A stretch of 64,000 bases of DNA from Phyllobacteriaceae bacterium UBA1940 (GCA_002336975.1 DDFA01000023.1:1-64000); one strand, 5' to 3'. Positions 1-12,083 are shown, numbered from the stretch's first letter. Notes: generated from the letters alone by a model not told the origin. Translations and numbers: made by a program.

Positions 1-1134
1 AATTCCAACCAGATGCTGATGGAGATCATGGGCTTCCACATGCCCGGCGCCTCCTTCATCAATCCCGGCACGCCGCTGCGCGACGCACTGACCAAGGAAG
101 CCGCCAAGCGCGCCCTCGCCATCACCGCGCAGGGCAATGAATTCACCCCGGCCGGCGAGATGATCGACGAGCGCTCCATCGTCAACGGCGTCGTCGGCCT
201 CCACGCCACGGGCGGTTCGACCAACCACACGCTGCACCTTCTCGCCATGGCGCGCGCCGCCGGCATCGTGCTGACCTGGAAGGACATTTCCGACCTTTCC
301 GACGTCGTGCCGCTGCTCGCCCGCGTCTACCCCAACGGCCTTGCCGACGTGAACCATTTCCACGCGGCCGGCGGTATGGGCTTCCTCATCCAGGAACTCC
401 TGAAGGGCGGCATGCTGCATGACGACGTGCGCACCGTCTACGGCCAGGGCCTTCACGCCTATACGATCGATCCCCGGCTCGGCGAGAACGGCGCGGTGCA
501 CCGCGAGCCTGCGCCGAAAGTCAGCCACGACCCGAAGGTGCTCGCCAATATCGAGACCCCCTTCCAGCCGACCGGCGGCCTGAAGATGCTGACCGGCAAT
601 ATCGGCAGCGCCGTCATAAAAATCTCCGCCGTCAAGCCGGAGCGCCATGTCATCGAAGCGCCGGCCAAGGTCTTCCACGACCAGCAGGAACTCAACGTCG
701 CCTTCAAGAACGGCGAGCTGACGGGCGATTTCATCGCCGTCGTGCGCTTCCAGGGACCGAAGTCGAACGGCATGCCGGAACTGCACAAGCTGACCACCGT
801 GCTCGGCATCCTGCAGGATCGCGGCCAGAAGGTCGCGCTGCTGACGGACGGCCGCATGTCCGGCGCTTCCGGCAAGGTGCCCGCCGCAATCCACGTCACG
901 CCCGAAGCGGTGGACAACGGCCCCATCGGCCGCATCCGCAACGGCGACACGATCCGCCTCGACGCCACCCATGGCACGATCGAGGTTCTGGTGGACGCCG
1001 CGGAATTCGCCGCCCGCCCGCAGGCGGCGGCCGACCTTTCCGGCAACGAATTCGGCATGGGCCGCGAACTCTTCGCACCCTTCCGCGCGATTGCCGGGCC
1101 GGCGGATCACGGGGCGAGCGTGCTGTTCGCGTAA
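1..1134 (+). CDS. edd: Phosphogluconate dehydratase, C-terminal part (5' end outside window)
   Basis: Edd dehydrates 6-phosphogluconate to KDPG in the cytoplasmic Entner-Doudoroff pathway. The frame is open from base 1, so the N-terminal roughly 230 residues of a usual ~606-residue Edd lie outside; 377 codons are visible. The IlvD/Edd C-terminal signature [12 protein letters not shown] is encoded near 835-870, and [14 protein letters not shown] near 195-235. The length of the interval and the [10 protein letters not shown] and LTGNIGSA segments look like Edd rather than dihydroxyacid dehydratase IlvD. The next gene, on the opposite strand, is PilZ-like. In S. meliloti (recollection) edd also lies near the agl genes. 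Very likely correct. Confidence 0.93.
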   Translation, partial: NSNQMLMEIMGFHMPGASFINPGTPLRDALTKEAAKRALAITAQGNEFTPAGEMIDERSIVNGVVGLHATGGSTNHTLHLLAMARAAGIVLTWKDISDLSDVVPLLARVYPNGLADVNHFHAAGGMGFLIQELLKGGMLHDDVRTVYGQGLHAYTIDPRLGENGAVHREPAPKVSHDPKVLANIETPFQPTGGLKMLTGNIGSAVIKISAVKPERHVIEAPAKVFHDQQELNVAFKNGELTGDFIAVVRFQGPKSNGMPELHKLTTVLGILQDRGQKVALLTDGRMSGASGKVPAAIHVTPEAVDNGPIGRIRNGDTIRLDATHGTIEVLVDAAEFAARPQAAADLSGNEFGMGRELFAPFRAIAGPADHGASVLFA

Positions 1135-1144
1135 GCGGGCGCAC

Positions 1145-1295
1145 AGCCCCTCATCCCGCTGCCGCAACCTTCTCCCCGCAAGCGGGGAGAAGGGAATCGT
1201 GGCGATGCTTTGCCATGATTGAAGGAAAACGGTGCGGCAATGCCCCTTCGCCCCGCAGCCAAGGAGAAGGTGGCCGGCAGGCCGGATGAGGGGCT
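1145..1295. repeat. Rhizobial palindromic intergenic element, also edd terminator hairpin
   Basis: The element has perfect 12-bp inverted ends, AGCCCCTCATCC at 1145-1156 and GGATGAGGGGCT at 1284-1295. Inside the left arm is an 11-bp stem CTTCTCCCCGC (1169-1179), an AA loop and GCGGGGAGAAG (1182-1192). The pattern of CCCCTCATCC followed by a CTTCTCCCC hairpin resembles a repeat dispersed between genes in many Rhizobiales (recollection). It lies between the convergent edd and PilZ-like genes and probably ends both transcripts. Confidence 0.65.
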
Positions 1296-1307
1296 ATCCC
1301 GGAACTA

Positions 1308-1664
1308 TCAGCTATAGATATCCAGCGTCCGGCCCTGATGGTTCCGGTGCGTCGAGTAGACGAAGATGCGCTGGAGGTCCTTGTCGGACAGAAGCCGCAG
1401 GAAGCGGGCCTCGACCACGTCGTTGGGATAGACGCGCTGCGTCAGGCAGCCGATCATCGGGATGCGGGCGCTGACGATATCGAGATAGAAGTTGCGCGGA
1501 AGCTGGAACTTCGAGGTCATGGTGAGGACCGCGCCGCTGCGCGACAGCTTGATGATCACCCCGCGCCGCGAAACGAGATTGACGATGCCGCCGCTCTCGG
1601 TGAACTCGATGCGGGCCTCGTTGCAGGTGTCCTCCATCGGGAAACTCTTCTCCCGATCGTACAT
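1308..1664 (-). CDS. PilZ-domain-like protein with degenerate c-di-GMP motif
   Basis: A small cytoplasmic protein of about 118 residues that looks like a single PilZ fold: a short N-terminus, then beta-rich stretches IEFTESGGIVNLVSRRGVII and LSRSGAVLTMTSKFQ. PilZ proteins normally carry RxxxR and [D/N]xSxxG. Here the second motif reads K-L-S-R-S-G, with Lys for Asp/Asn, and no clear RxxxR is visible, so c-di-GMP binding is doubtful. I chose the ATG at 1664 because AAGGA lies 10-14 bases upstream of it. In-frame alternatives are ATG 1721 and ATG 1742. It follows the agl operon on the same strand with a 162-bp gap. Confidence 0.6.
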   Translation of the reverse strand: MYDREKSFPMEDTCNEARIEFTESGGIVNLVSRRGVIIKLSRSGAVLTMTSKFQLPRNFYLDIVSARIPMIGCLTQRVYPNDVVEARFLRLLSDKDLQRIFVYSTHRNHQGRTLDIYS

Positions 1665-1791
1665 GAAGGACTCTTCCTTGTTCAGGTAGTTGCTCCGCGA
1701 CGCCTGATCCTGAAAACGCATATGCCCGATGCCCCCCGGCATGATCAATTCCGAGAAAAAGACTAGGCACTAACGCTTAACATCGGGTTGA

Positions 1792-1814
1792 GCGGCAGGG
1801 CAAAATCCTGCCGC
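1792..1814 (-). terminator. Possible terminator of the agl operon
   Basis: An 8-bp stem, GCGGCAGG (1792-1799) with CCTGCCGC (1807-1814) and a 7-base loop, lies just downstream of the aglK stop on the minus strand. There is no strong T-run, so intrinsic termination is uncertain. Confidence 0.35.
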
Positions 1815-1826
1815 CCACGGGACAAA

Positions 1827-2918
<1,092 letters not shown>

Positions 2919-2947
2919 GTCACTCACTCCCCTGTGTTTCTGACCGA

Positions 2948-4600
<1,653 letters not shown>

Positions 4601-4623
4601 TCTGCTTGTCCTATGGGTATGCG

Positions 4624-5769
4624 TCAGCCGCCCTTGACCGACCCCGCCAGCAGGCCGCGCACGAGATAGCGCTGCAGGCTGAAGAAGACGATGAGGGGGA
4701 CGACGATGGTGATGAAGGCGGAGGCCGTGAGGATTTCCCAGTTGCCGCCGCGCGAGCCGAGCAGGTTTACCAGACGCCCGGTCAGCACCAGTTCGTCATT
4801 GCCCGTGCCGAGGAAGACCATGGCGACGAGCAGGTCGTTCCACGTCCAGAGGAACTGGAAGATGGCGAAGGAGGCGAGCGCCGGGAAGGAGAGCGGCAGG
4901 ATGATCTTCACGAAGATATCGAAATCCGACGCGCCGTCGACGCGGGCCGATTCCATGATCTCGCGCGGCAGGCCGGCCATGTAGTTGCGCAGGAGATAGA
5001 CCGCGAGCGGCAGGCCGAAGCCCATATGCGCGAGCCAGATGCCGACATAGGTTTTTGCGGGCACGCCGAGGAAGGCGCCGACGCCATTGTAGAGACGCAG
5101 CAGCGGGATCAGCGACATTTGCAGCGGCACGACGAGCAGGCCGACGATGACGGCGATCAGGATCGCCCGGCCGGGGAACGGCATCCAGGCCAGCGCATAG
5201 GCGCAGAAGGCGGCGACGAGGATCGGGATGATGGTCGAGGGGATCGCCACCGTCAGCGAGTTGATGAAGGACGAGCCGATGCCGGCGGCGCTCAGCACCT
5301 CGCGATAATTGTCGAGCGTGAAGCGCGGCGGCACGGAGGCCGTATAGAAGATGCGCTGGCCGCGCGTGCCTTCCATCTTGGTCGGCGAGACGATCTCGTA
5401 GCTGCCGTCCGCGTTGACGGTCAGCGTCTGGCCGTCGCCGATATCGGCAGGCTTGCCGGCCTCGAAGGCGGCGGGCTGCATGGGGCGGAAGCCGAAGGCG
5501 GAGACCTTGGCGTCGCCGCCCTCCAGCAAATCCCCCGCGATGACGAACTTGCCGTCCTTCTCCACCTGCGCCTCCGGCGAGGCGGCGCGGCCGGTGAGGT
5601 TCTGCGAGGAGGTGGAAAGCGCGGTCCACCAGCCGGAAACGGCGAGCTGGTCCTTGTCGCGCAGCGAGGAAATCAGGAGGCCGGCGGTCGGCAGGGTCCA
5701 GAGCGCGACGAGCAGCAGGACGGAAATATGGACGGCGATGGTGAGCGGCGAACGGGACGAAGCGATCAT
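4624..5769 (-). CDS. aglG: Alpha-glucoside ABC transporter permease AglG
   Basis: MalG-type inner-membrane permease of 381 residues. It has an N-terminal transmembrane segment (VHISVLLLVALWTLPTAGLLI), then a long periplasmic insertion of about 110 residues rich in polar residues. The transmembrane core follows, with the EAA loop PREIMESARVDGASDFDIF that docks on the ATPase. The periplasmic insertion is larger than in E. coli MalG. Its ATG is separated by one base from the aglF stop, which suggests translational coupling. Confidence 0.9.
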   Translation of the reverse strand: MIASSRSPLTIAVHISVLLLVALWTLPTAGLLISSLRDKDQLAVSGWWTALSTSSQNLTGRAASPEAQVEKDGKFVIAGDLLEGGDAKVSAFGFRPMQPAAFEAGKPADIGDGQTLTVNADGSYEIVSPTKMEGTRGQRIFYTASVPPRFTLDNYREVLSAAGIGSSFINSLTVAIPSTIIPILVAAFCAYALAWMPFPGRAILIAVIVGLLVVPLQMSLIPLLRLYNGVGAFLGVPAKTYVGIWLAHMGFGLPLAVYLLRNYMAGLPREIMESARVDGASDFDIFVKIILPLSFPALASFAIFQFLWTWNDLLVAMVFLGTGNDELVLTGRLVNLLGSRGGNWEILTASAFITIVVPLIVFFSLQRYLVRGLLAGSVKGG

Positions 5770-5770
5770 C

Positions 5771-6781
5771 TCAGTGGCCTTCCATTTCCTTGGTGGCGTT
5801 GCGGATGTTCCAGATCATGATCGGGACGACGAGGATCATGATGACGACGGCGATGGACGCGCCGCGCCCGAAATCGCCGCCGCCGCGGAACATCCAGTCG
5901 AACATCAGGTTCGCCAGAACCTGCGTCTGCCACTGGCCGTTGGTCATCGCCAGCACGATATCGAAGACCTTGAGGACGAGGATGGTGATCGTCGTCCAGA
6001 CGACGGCGATCGTGCCCCAGATCTGCGGCACCATGATCTTGAAGAATATCTGGAAGCCGTTGGCCCCGTCGATGACGGCCGCCTCGATGGTCTCTTCCGG
6101 AATGCCGCGCAGGGCGGCGGAAAGGATGACCATGGCGAAGCCCGTCTGGATCCAGATCAGGATGACCATCAGGAAGAAGTTGTTCCAGAAGGGAATGGTC
6201 ATCCATGCCTCGGGCGTGCCGCCGAAGGCGACGACGACCGCGTTGAGGATGCCGATCTGTTCGGAGCCTTCCGGGCGGAAGTCGTAGACGAACTTCCAGA
6301 TGACGGCCGCGCCGACGAAGGAGATCGCCATCGGCATGAAGATGAGGGTCTTTGCGATATTGCCCCACCAGATGCGGTCGGTCAGCGCGGCGACCACGAG
6401 GCCGAAGAAGGTGGAAAGCGCCGGCACCACGAGGAGCCAGAGGAAATTGTTGAAGATCGACTGGCGGAATTCGCCGTCGCCGAACATCCAGATGTAATTG
6501 CTGAAGCCGACGAACTGCTGGCCGGAGCGATCGAGGAAGGAGAGCCGCACGGACTCGAAAACCGGATAGACGAGATAGATGGCGAGCGCGAAGAGCGCGG
6601 GGGCCATGAAGAGCCAGGGGCGGATGGCATTGGTAAGCCGCAGATTACGCGATGCTTCAGGCCCCGTCATGCCCTTGGACGGAAATATCCTGTCGAGCAG
6701 CCAGTTCGTTCCGAAGAAATAGACGACACAGGCGAGAACGCCCCCGACCATCGTGAAGATGGCGAATAACAATTGCTGCAT
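5771..6781 (-). CDS. aglF: Alpha-glucoside ABC transporter permease AglF
   Basis: MalF-type permease (336 residues) that forms the channel with AglG. It begins with a hydrophobic segment (LLFAIFTMVGGVLACVVYFF), continues with further membrane spans and carries the EAA loop PEETIEAAVIDGANGFQIF near residue 235. The reading frame extends to 6835, but ATG 6781 is preceded by GGGAGG at good spacing and begins the first membrane span, so it was chosen. It lies 137 bases after aglE, with a strong hairpin in between. Confidence 0.9.
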   Translation of the reverse strand: MQQLLFAIFTMVGGVLACVVYFFGTNWLLDRIFPSKGMTGPEASRNLRLTNAIRPWLFMAPALFALAIYLVYPVFESVRLSFLDRSGQQFVGFSNYIWMFGDGEFRQSIFNNFLWLLVVPALSTFFGLVVAALTDRIWWGNIAKTLIFMPMAISFVGAAVIWKFVYDFRPEGSEQIGILNAVVVAFGGTPEAWMTIPFWNNFFLMVILIWIQTGFAMVILSAALRGIPEETIEAAVIDGANGFQIFFKIMVPQIWGTIAVVWTTITILVLKVFDIVLAMTNGQWQTQVLANLMFDWMFRGGGDFGRGASIAVVIMILVVPIMIWNIRNATKEMEGH

Positions 6782-6882
6782 GGCGGTCCCTCCCCAGGAA
6801 TGCACCCCGCCCTCTTGGGCGCATCGATCGTTCACGCGGCTCCCACCGCATGGTCCGGCTGCACTTTCGCATGCGTAGAGAA

Positions 6883-6908
6883 AACCGGCCGGCGGATGCC
6901 GGCCGGTT
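6883..6908 (-). terminator. Hairpin between aglE and aglF (attenuating terminator)
   Basis: An 11-bp perfect stem AACCGGCCGGC (6883-6893) and GCCGGCCGGTT (6898-6908) with a 4-base loop, followed on the minus strand by TTTTC. Such hairpins after a binding-protein gene commonly stop part of the transcripts or protect the 3' end, giving more binding protein than permease (general knowledge of sugar ABC operons). Confidence 0.7.
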
Positions 6909-6918
6909 CACCAGAGAT

Positions 6919-8277
6919 TTACTTGATGGCGTCCCAGGCCTTCTGGACGCCGGCGGCGACGTCAGCGGCGGACTTGCCGCCGACGAAGTCGACCATGCCC
7001 GTCCAGAACGCGCCCGCGCCGATCTTGCCCGGCATCAGGTCGGAACCGTCGAAACGGAAGGTGGTCGAGTTCAGCAGGATTTCACCCTGCTTCTTCATCG
7101 GCGCGTTGGCGTAGGCGTCCTTGTTGGCGCTCTTGAAGGGCGTCAGGAAGCTGGTCTGCGCCATCCAGAGTTCATGGGCGATCGGCGTCTTCAGGAACTC
7201 GATGAAGGCGCGCGAGGCCGGCGTGTCCTTGGTGATCATGGCGAGCGTGCCGGCGCCGAGGACGGGATTGCCAAGTTCCGGCTTGCTGGCATAGGGCGGC
7301 ATGTAGAAGAAGTCCGCATCCTCGCCGACGACCGTGCCTTCCGGGAAGAAGGACGGGATGAACGAGGCCTGATGGTGCAGGTAGCACTTCGGCGGCGAGG
7401 CGAAGAGGCCCTTCGGGCTATCGCGGAAGTCGGTGGAGGCGACGGCAGCCGCGCCGCCATCGACGAACTTGTCGTTCTTGGCGAACCAGCCGAATTCATC
7501 CAGCGCGCCGACAACGGCGGCATCGGTGAAGGGAATCTCGTTCTTCACCCACTTGTCGTAGGTTTCCGGCGTCTGCGTGCGCAGCATCAGGTCTTCGACC
7601 CAGTCGGTCGCCGGCCAGCCGGTCGCGCCGCCCGAACCGAGGCCGATGCACCAGGGCGTGCCGCCGTCGGCGACGATCTTCTCCGTCAGCGCCTTCAGGT
7701 CTTCCATGGTCTTCGGCACTTCGTAGCCGGCGTCCTCGAAGTTTTCCGGCACGTACCAGACGAGCGACTTCACGTCGATCTTGTAGGGGAAGGCATAGAG
7801 TGCGGCATTACCGTCCTTGCCCTTATAGGTCGAAAGATCGACCCAGGACTGGCCGGCGGCGTAGTTGTCGAGCAGCCACTGCTTGGTCTCGTCGCCGAGC
7901 GGCGTCAGGTAGCCCTTGGAGGCAAGGTCGGCGATCAGGCCCGGCTGCGGCAGGATGGCGACGTCCGGCGGGCTACCGGCCTGCGTATCGATGACGATCT
8001 GCTGCTCATAGTTCTCGGAAGAGGAATATTTCAGATCGACGCCCGTCGCCTCGACGAAATAGGCGTAGACATTCTTGAAGAGAGCTTCGTCCTCGCCGCG
8101 CCAGGGGCCGAAGATGGTCAGCGTCTGGCCCTTGAGGTCGTGACCCTTCTTGAAGTCCTCGAAGCTCTGCCAGTTGAACTTGGAATCCTCGCCCGGCTTG
8201 AATTTCAAGTCGGCAGCAATAGCGCCGCCCGCCATGAACAGAGCGAGCGCAGCCGTCATCAACAATGTCTTTTTCAC
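6919..8277 (-). CDS. aglE: Alpha-glucoside ABC transporter periplasmic binding protein
   Basis: Extracellular solute-binding protein family 1 (452 residues) that delivers alpha-glucosides to AglF/AglG. It has a clear Sec signal: KK, then the hydrophobic run TLLMTAALALFMAGGA, then cleavage near AIA-ADL. I chose GTG 8277 because GGGAGG lies 8 bases upstream and the signal peptide begins directly there; an upstream ATG in the same frame (8340) would bury the signal. It is first in the operon. The upstream region carries AglR-type operators. Confidence 0.92.
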   Translation of the reverse strand: MKKTLLMTAALALFMAGGAIAADLKFKPGEDSKFNWQSFEDFKKGHDLKGQTLTIFGPWRGEDEALFKNVYAYFVEATGVDLKYSSSENYEQQIVIDTQAGSPPDVAILPQPGLIADLASKGYLTPLGDETKQWLLDNYAAGQSWVDLSTYKGKDGNAALYAFPYKIDVKSLVWYVPENFEDAGYEVPKTMEDLKALTEKIVADGGTPWCIGLGSGGATGWPATDWVEDLMLRTQTPETYDKWVKNEIPFTDAAVVGALDEFGWFAKNDKFVDGGAAAVASTDFRDSPKGLFASPPKCYLHHQASFIPSFFPEGTVVGEDADFFYMPPYASKPELGNPVLGAGTLAMITKDTPASRAFIEFLKTPIAHELWMAQTSFLTPFKSANKDAYANAPMKKQGEILLNSTTFRFDGSDLMPGKIGAGAFWTGMVDFVGGKSAADVAAGVQKAWDAIK

Positions 8278-8588
8278 GTGATTTGCCTCCCATAGCAAAC
8301 CCGCTCTCTCCCGGAGCGGGCGGTCTCTAAAATGCCCCAAAATTCAAAGCGCTTTGGATTTGCTTTCATCCCATTTCCCCCTTGCCTTCGTCAAGGCCCT
8401 CCGAATCATTTGCGTGTGAAAATGCCGGCATTGCCGCACTGCAGCGTAGTTTTGCGGCGCAAAATGACGAAATCGTGCTTTTCCTGCATGATTTGCTGAT
8501 GTTACATGCCGAAGCGCTTTGGAGACGACTTCCAGACGCCGGGCCGGGATATCCAAAGCGCTTTAGGCGCTTCAAGAAAGCTAAGCAT
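8278..8588. promoter_or_regulatory. aglE-aglR divergent control region with three AglR operator sites
   Basis: This 311-base gap holds three near-identical palindromes: AAAGCGCTTT at 8346-8355 and 8555-8564, and GAAGCGCTTT (one mismatch) at 8511-8520. The core has the central CG step typical of LacI-family operators. The first lies 69 bases before aglE; the last overlaps the leader of aglR, which suggests autoregulation. No gene is seen here. Confidence 0.75.
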
Positions 8589-9614
8589 GTGAATCTCAAG
8601 CAGTTATCGCAATTGCTGGGCCTCTCGCAGACGACCGTGAGCAGAGCGCTGAACGGCTATCCGGAGGTAAACGCCGAGACGCGCCAGCGCGTGCTCGACG
8701 CGGTCCGGGAGACGGGATATCGCCCCAACCGCGCCGCCCAGCGCCTTGCGACCGGGCGCGCCGGCTCGATCGGCCTCGTCATGCCGACAGCCGACGGCAT
8801 CGAGTCCGACGTGCATTTCGGCGAGTTCCTGGCCGGCCTCGGCGACGAGGCGGTCAAGCATGATTTTCATTTCGTCATCAATCCCAGTCACCCGGAAGAC
8901 GAGGTCGCCACCTGCCGGCGTCTGGTGGCGAGCGGTAACGTGGACGCGCTGTTCCTCGCCTATATACGCGAGAAGGATCCGCGCATCGCCATGCTGAAAT
9001 CGCTGAAGACGCCCTTCGTCGTGCATGGGCGCTCGATCGGCATTCCGACAGACTATCCGTATCTCGATATCGACAATACCGGCGCCTTCTACGATGCCGC
9101 CCGTCTCCTGGCCCAGCTTGGCCACCGCCATTTCGCGCTTCTCAACGGTTCGGAGCACCTCGCCTTCGCCATCCGCCGGAAAAAGGGCACCATCCGCGCG
9201 CTCGCCGAATACGGCCTCCACCTGCGCGAGGACTGCGTGCAGCATTCTCAAATGACGGACGAGCACGGCTTTCGCGCCATGGAACGCTTCCTCCAGCTCG
9301 ACACGCCGCCGACGGCGGTCCTGTGTTCCAGCACAGTGCTGGCGCTCGGCGCGGTGCGCGCCATCAGCCAGGCCGGCCTGAAGCTCGGTACGGACATATC
9401 GCTGATCGCCCATGACGACGTTTTGCCGATGCTGAAGCCCGAGAACTTCATGGTGCCGCTGACAACCACGCGGTCGTCGCTGCGGGCTGCCGGCCAGCGC
9501 ATCGCCCGCCGCCTCATCGCCGACATCCTGCAACTGGAAACCTTGCCTTTGCAGGAAATGTGGAAGGCCGATCTCATCGTGCGCGCGTCCACGGGACCGG
9601 CGCCGGGCAAATGA
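8589..9614 (+). CDS. aglR: LacI-family regulator of alpha-glucoside genes
   Basis: Transcription regulator of 341 residues, the usual LacI length. The N-terminus is the LacI HTH: LKQLSQLLGLSQTTVSRALN, then TRQRVLDAV and the hinge YRPNRAAQRLATGR. The periplasmic-binding-protein-like sugar-sensing domain follows (GSIGLVMPT to the end). The frame stays open to 8382, but GTG 8589 starts exactly at the HTH, as in other LacI proteins, so I used it. It is divergent from aglE, with operator palindromes between, and is expected to repress aglEFGAK in the absence of inducer (inference from the family). Confidence 0.9.
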   Translation: MNLKQLSQLLGLSQTTVSRALNGYPEVNAETRQRVLDAVRETGYRPNRAAQRLATGRAGSIGLVMPTADGIESDVHFGEFLAGLGDEAVKHDFHFVINPSHPEDEVATCRRLVASGNVDALFLAYIREKDPRIAMLKSLKTPFVVHGRSIGIPTDYPYLDIDNTGAFYDAARLLAQLGHRHFALLNGSEHLAFAIRRKKGTIRALAEYGLHLREDCVQHSQMTDEHGFRAMERFLQLDTPPTAVLCSSTVLALGAVRAISQAGLKLGTDISLIAHDDVLPMLKPENFMVPLTTTRSSLRAAGQRIARRLIADILQLETLPLQEMWKADLIVRASTGPAPGK

Positions 9615-9617
9615 AAA

Positions 9618-9633
9618 GGCGCCCGCGGGCGCC
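9618..9633 (+). terminator. Palindrome after aglR
   Basis: GGCGCCCG followed directly by CGGGCGCC, a perfect 16-base palindrome preceded by AAAA, between the convergent aglR and the next gene. The A-run before it would give a U-tail for minus-strand transcripts, so it may end both genes. Confidence 0.5.
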
Positions 9634-9644
9634 CTCCAGAATTC

Positions 9645-10037
9645 CTATAACGGTTCGATGCGTGTCAGTGACCTGAGTGTCAGCCCTTGCCCGCCGCTGA
9701 AATCCGTCGGGCACGGCATGCCTTCGTCCGCCGCGATGAAGGTAAAGTCCTTGTCTGACAGTTCGTAGATCGCCGGGAAGGATTTTCCGGCATCCTCTCC
9801 CGTCGCATCCGTCCAGGTGATGACTTTGGGAAGCTTCCGCGCATCCAGCACGAAACTGCCCTCGAGGATAGCCGCCTGCCCCGGCACGCCGACGTGGAAA
9901 CCATTGCCGTCGATCGTCAGGATGGCTCCCGGCGCCGAATGCGTGTCGGGAGGATCAGCAATCCCGTTTTCCTCAAACCTGACCTGGCGCCATTGACCTT
10001 GCAATCCCTGCAGGTCCGACAGGGTCATTTCATCCAT
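9645..10037 (-). CDS. Conserved small protein, TIGR03067-like
   Basis: A 130-residue protein without signal peptide or membrane segment. LQGLQGQWRQVRFEENG near the start, PKVITWTDATGEDAGKSFPAIYEL in the middle and a beta-strand-rich pattern resemble the TIGR03067 domain (LQGTWxVV...; family recollection), which has no known function. ATG 10037 follows AGAGGTG. It sits 12 bases after folD on the same strand and may be cotranscribed with it. Confidence 0.6.
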   Translation of the reverse strand: MDEMTLSDLQGLQGQWRQVRFEENGIADPPDTHSAPGAILTIDGNGFHVGVPGQAAILEGSFVLDARKLPKVITWTDATGEDAGKSFPAIYELSDKDFTFIAADEGMPCPTDFSGGQGLTLRSLTRIEPL

Positions 10038-10049
10038 CGACACCTCTTA

Positions 10050-10940
10050 TCAGAACTTCGGCGGCGTCCTGCCGGCCTTGCGATAGGCAGCGATCACGGT
10101 ATTGGCCATCAGCATGGCGATGGTCATCGGGCCGACGCCGCCGGGAACCGGGGTGATGACGCCTGCGACCTTCGCGCATTCCTCGAAGGCGACGTCGCCG
10201 ACGAGACGGGACTTGCCCTCGGCGGTGGCGACACGATTGATACCGACATCGATGACGGTCGCGCCGGGCTTGACCCAGTCGGCCTTCACCATTTCCGGCC
10301 GGCCAACGGCGGCAACGAGGATATCGGCGTTGCGGCAGACGGCGGCGAGATCCTTCGTGCGCGAATGGGCCGTCGTCACCGTCGCATTGGCGGCGAGCAG
10401 CAAGGCCGACATCGGCTTGCCGAAGAGATTGGAACGGCCGATCACAACGGCATTGAGGCCGGACAGGTCGTTGCCATACGTGCGGCGCACGAAGACCATG
10501 GCCCCGGCCGGCGTGCAGGAAACGAGGCCGCCGTCGAGATCGCCGGTCGCGACCTTGCCGGCATTGACGACGTGAAGGCCGTCGACATCCTTTTCCGGCT
10601 TGATCGACTGGATGATCGGATCGGAATTCAGGTGTTTCGGCAAGGGTAGCTGGACGAGGATGCCGTGGATGCTTTCATCCGCGTTCAGCGTCGCGACGAG
10701 GCGGGCAAGCTCTTCCTGGGTCGTCTCTTCAGGCAGCGTATGCTGGATGGAGTTGAAGCCGCATTCCTTGGCCATGCGGCCCTTGGCAGAAACATAGGCG
10801 TGACTGGCCGGATCGTTGCCGACGATGACCACGGCAAGGCCGGGCCTGACGCCGGCATCCTTATCCAGGGCCGCGGTAGCGGACTTCACGGCGTCAATCA
10901 CGGAAGCGGCAACCTGCTTCCCATCGATAATGGTGGTCAC
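10050..10940 (-). CDS. folD: Bifunctional methylenetetrahydrofolate dehydrogenase/cyclohydrolase
   Basis: FolD interconverts 5,10-methylene-THF and 10-formyl-THF in the cytoplasm, supplying one-carbon units. The 296-residue length is normal. Signatures are [13 protein letters not shown] with the catalytic Lys near residue 56, [11 protein letters not shown] near 95, CTPAGAM near 145 and the NADP-binding [18 protein letters not shown] near 165. [12 protein letters not shown] is near the C-terminus. The start is GTG 10940 with AGGGAGAG upstream. It is monocistronic or cotranscribed with the small gene that follows. Confidence 0.96.
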   Translation of the reverse strand: MTTIIDGKQVAASVIDAVKSATAALDKDAGVRPGLAVVIVGNDPASHAYVSAKGRMAKECGFNSIQHTLPEETTQEELARLVATLNADESIHGILVQLPLPKHLNSDPIIQSIKPEKDVDGLHVVNAGKVATGDLDGGLVSCTPAGAMVFVRRTYGNDLSGLNAVVIGRSNLFGKPMSALLLAANATVTTAHSRTKDLAAVCRNADILVAAVGRPEMVKADWVKPGATVIDVGINRVATAEGKSRLVGDVAFEECAKVAGVITPVPGGVGPMTIAMLMANTVIAAYRKAGRTPPKF

Positions 10941-11268
10941 ATTACTCTCCCTGAATGAATTGCGCCCAGTCTAGTGGGACGCCCGCTCGGCGGGATGGCC
11001 TCTCCACGCCCTATGCTGTCGAAAACGCATAATTTCAAGTCGCATGATGCGGAAGTCTTGGGGTTCGCCTTCTTTCCCACCGCCTGCCGCCCCCCATCCT
11101 GCCGGCGGGGCAGGCAGTGCAGCCGGAAAGGCAGGCAGCGCCCCCAAAGCCTCACCCCGATGGTTAGCAAAGGGTGAAGATTCACCATCACCTTCTCCGG
11201 AAATCCTTAAACGGCCTTTCAGCCGGCCCTGCTAGAGGAGAGGGGTAAAACTGCGGGAACAAATACGC
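10941..11268. promoter_or_regulatory. Intergenic region between divergent folD and glycosyltransferase gene
   Basis: This 328-base stretch must hold both promoters. I see no convincing gene. Notable items are an imperfect GC-rich hairpin (GCCTGCC near 11082 with GGCAGGC-like sequence near 11109-11115) and a short palindrome GGTGAAGATTCACC near 11174. No clear -35/-10 pair could be assigned. Confidence 0.4.
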
Positions 11269-12048
11269 ATGGCGTTCGTATCGGGCAACATCATCGCCGC
11301 GCAACGGGATATTCTCGGCCTGCCGGTCTGCGACCTCGGATGGGCGGACGCCTTCGCCCTTGCCGAGGAAATCGCCACCATGCCCTTCGGGCAAAGCGTC
11401 ATCGCCTTTCTCGATACGGAGAACGGCAACCGGATGATGCGCGACGGGGAATACCGCGCCGTGCTTCAGCGTCAGGCCGTGCTGCCGGGCGAGGATGGCG
11501 TCGACCTCGCTTCCCGCCTGCTCCATGGCCGCGGCTTTCCCGCCACTCTCGACAGCACCGTCTTCGTGCCGGCGCTCCTGACCTATCTATCTCGGCCGAT
11601 GCGTGTCGCATTGGTGGGCAGCGATTCTGCAACGCTGAAACCGACAACCGATACCCTCCGCCGCCACACTCCCTGGCACGACATCCTGCCGATCGCCGCG
11701 GGCGGCTTCGATACCGCCACGCTCACGGGGGGGCTGCATGCGGCGAAAGCCGACATCCTGATCGTTGCCCTCGATGATCCGGCACAGGAGATCTGGATCG
11801 ACCGGCATGTCGGCCCCGGCCATGCGCGCCTCGTGCTCAGCGCCCGCAATCTGTTCCGCGCCCTTTCGGGCGGCGTCCGGTACGGGCCGATCACTATGCG
11901 CCGACGCCGCCTCGACAGACTGGCCGGGTTCCTGCGCGCACCGAGCCTTGCCGATCCGCTCTTTCTCTATCATGTCCTGCGCTACAGGCTGGCGGGTTCA
12001 CCCACAGCGCGAGGGCCCGCCTCAACGGCAAAGGCCGGCTCGCTTTAG
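11269..12048 (+). CDS. WecG/TagA/CpsF-family glycosyltransferase
   Basis: A 259-residue protein of the WecG/TagA/CpsF family (GT26), which transfers an aminosugar to a lipid-linked acceptor at the inner membrane face. Family features are FLDTENGNRMMRDGEY near residue 45, PGEDGVDLASRLLHG near 70 and MRVALVGSDSATL near 110. The C-terminal part RRRRLDRLAGFLRAP...LFLYHVLRYRL resembles the membrane-associating tail. Acceptor and donor are unknown. It borders the flagellar cluster but points toward it, so a flagellar role is not shown. Confidence 0.75.
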   Translation: MAFVSGNIIAAQRDILGLPVCDLGWADAFALAEEIATMPFGQSVIAFLDTENGNRMMRDGEYRAVLQRQAVLPGEDGVDLASRLLHGRGFPATLDSTVFVPALLTYLSRPMRVALVGSDSATLKPTTDTLRRHTPWHDILPIAAGGFDTATLTGGLHAAKADILIVALDDPAQEIWIDRHVGPGHARLVLSARNLFRALSGGVRYGPITMRRRRLDRLAGFLRAPSLADPLFLYHVLRYRLAGSPTARGPASTAKAGSL

Positions 12049-12083
12049 CGGCCGGCCCCGTCCAGGTCATTCGCAGAAGGCGG

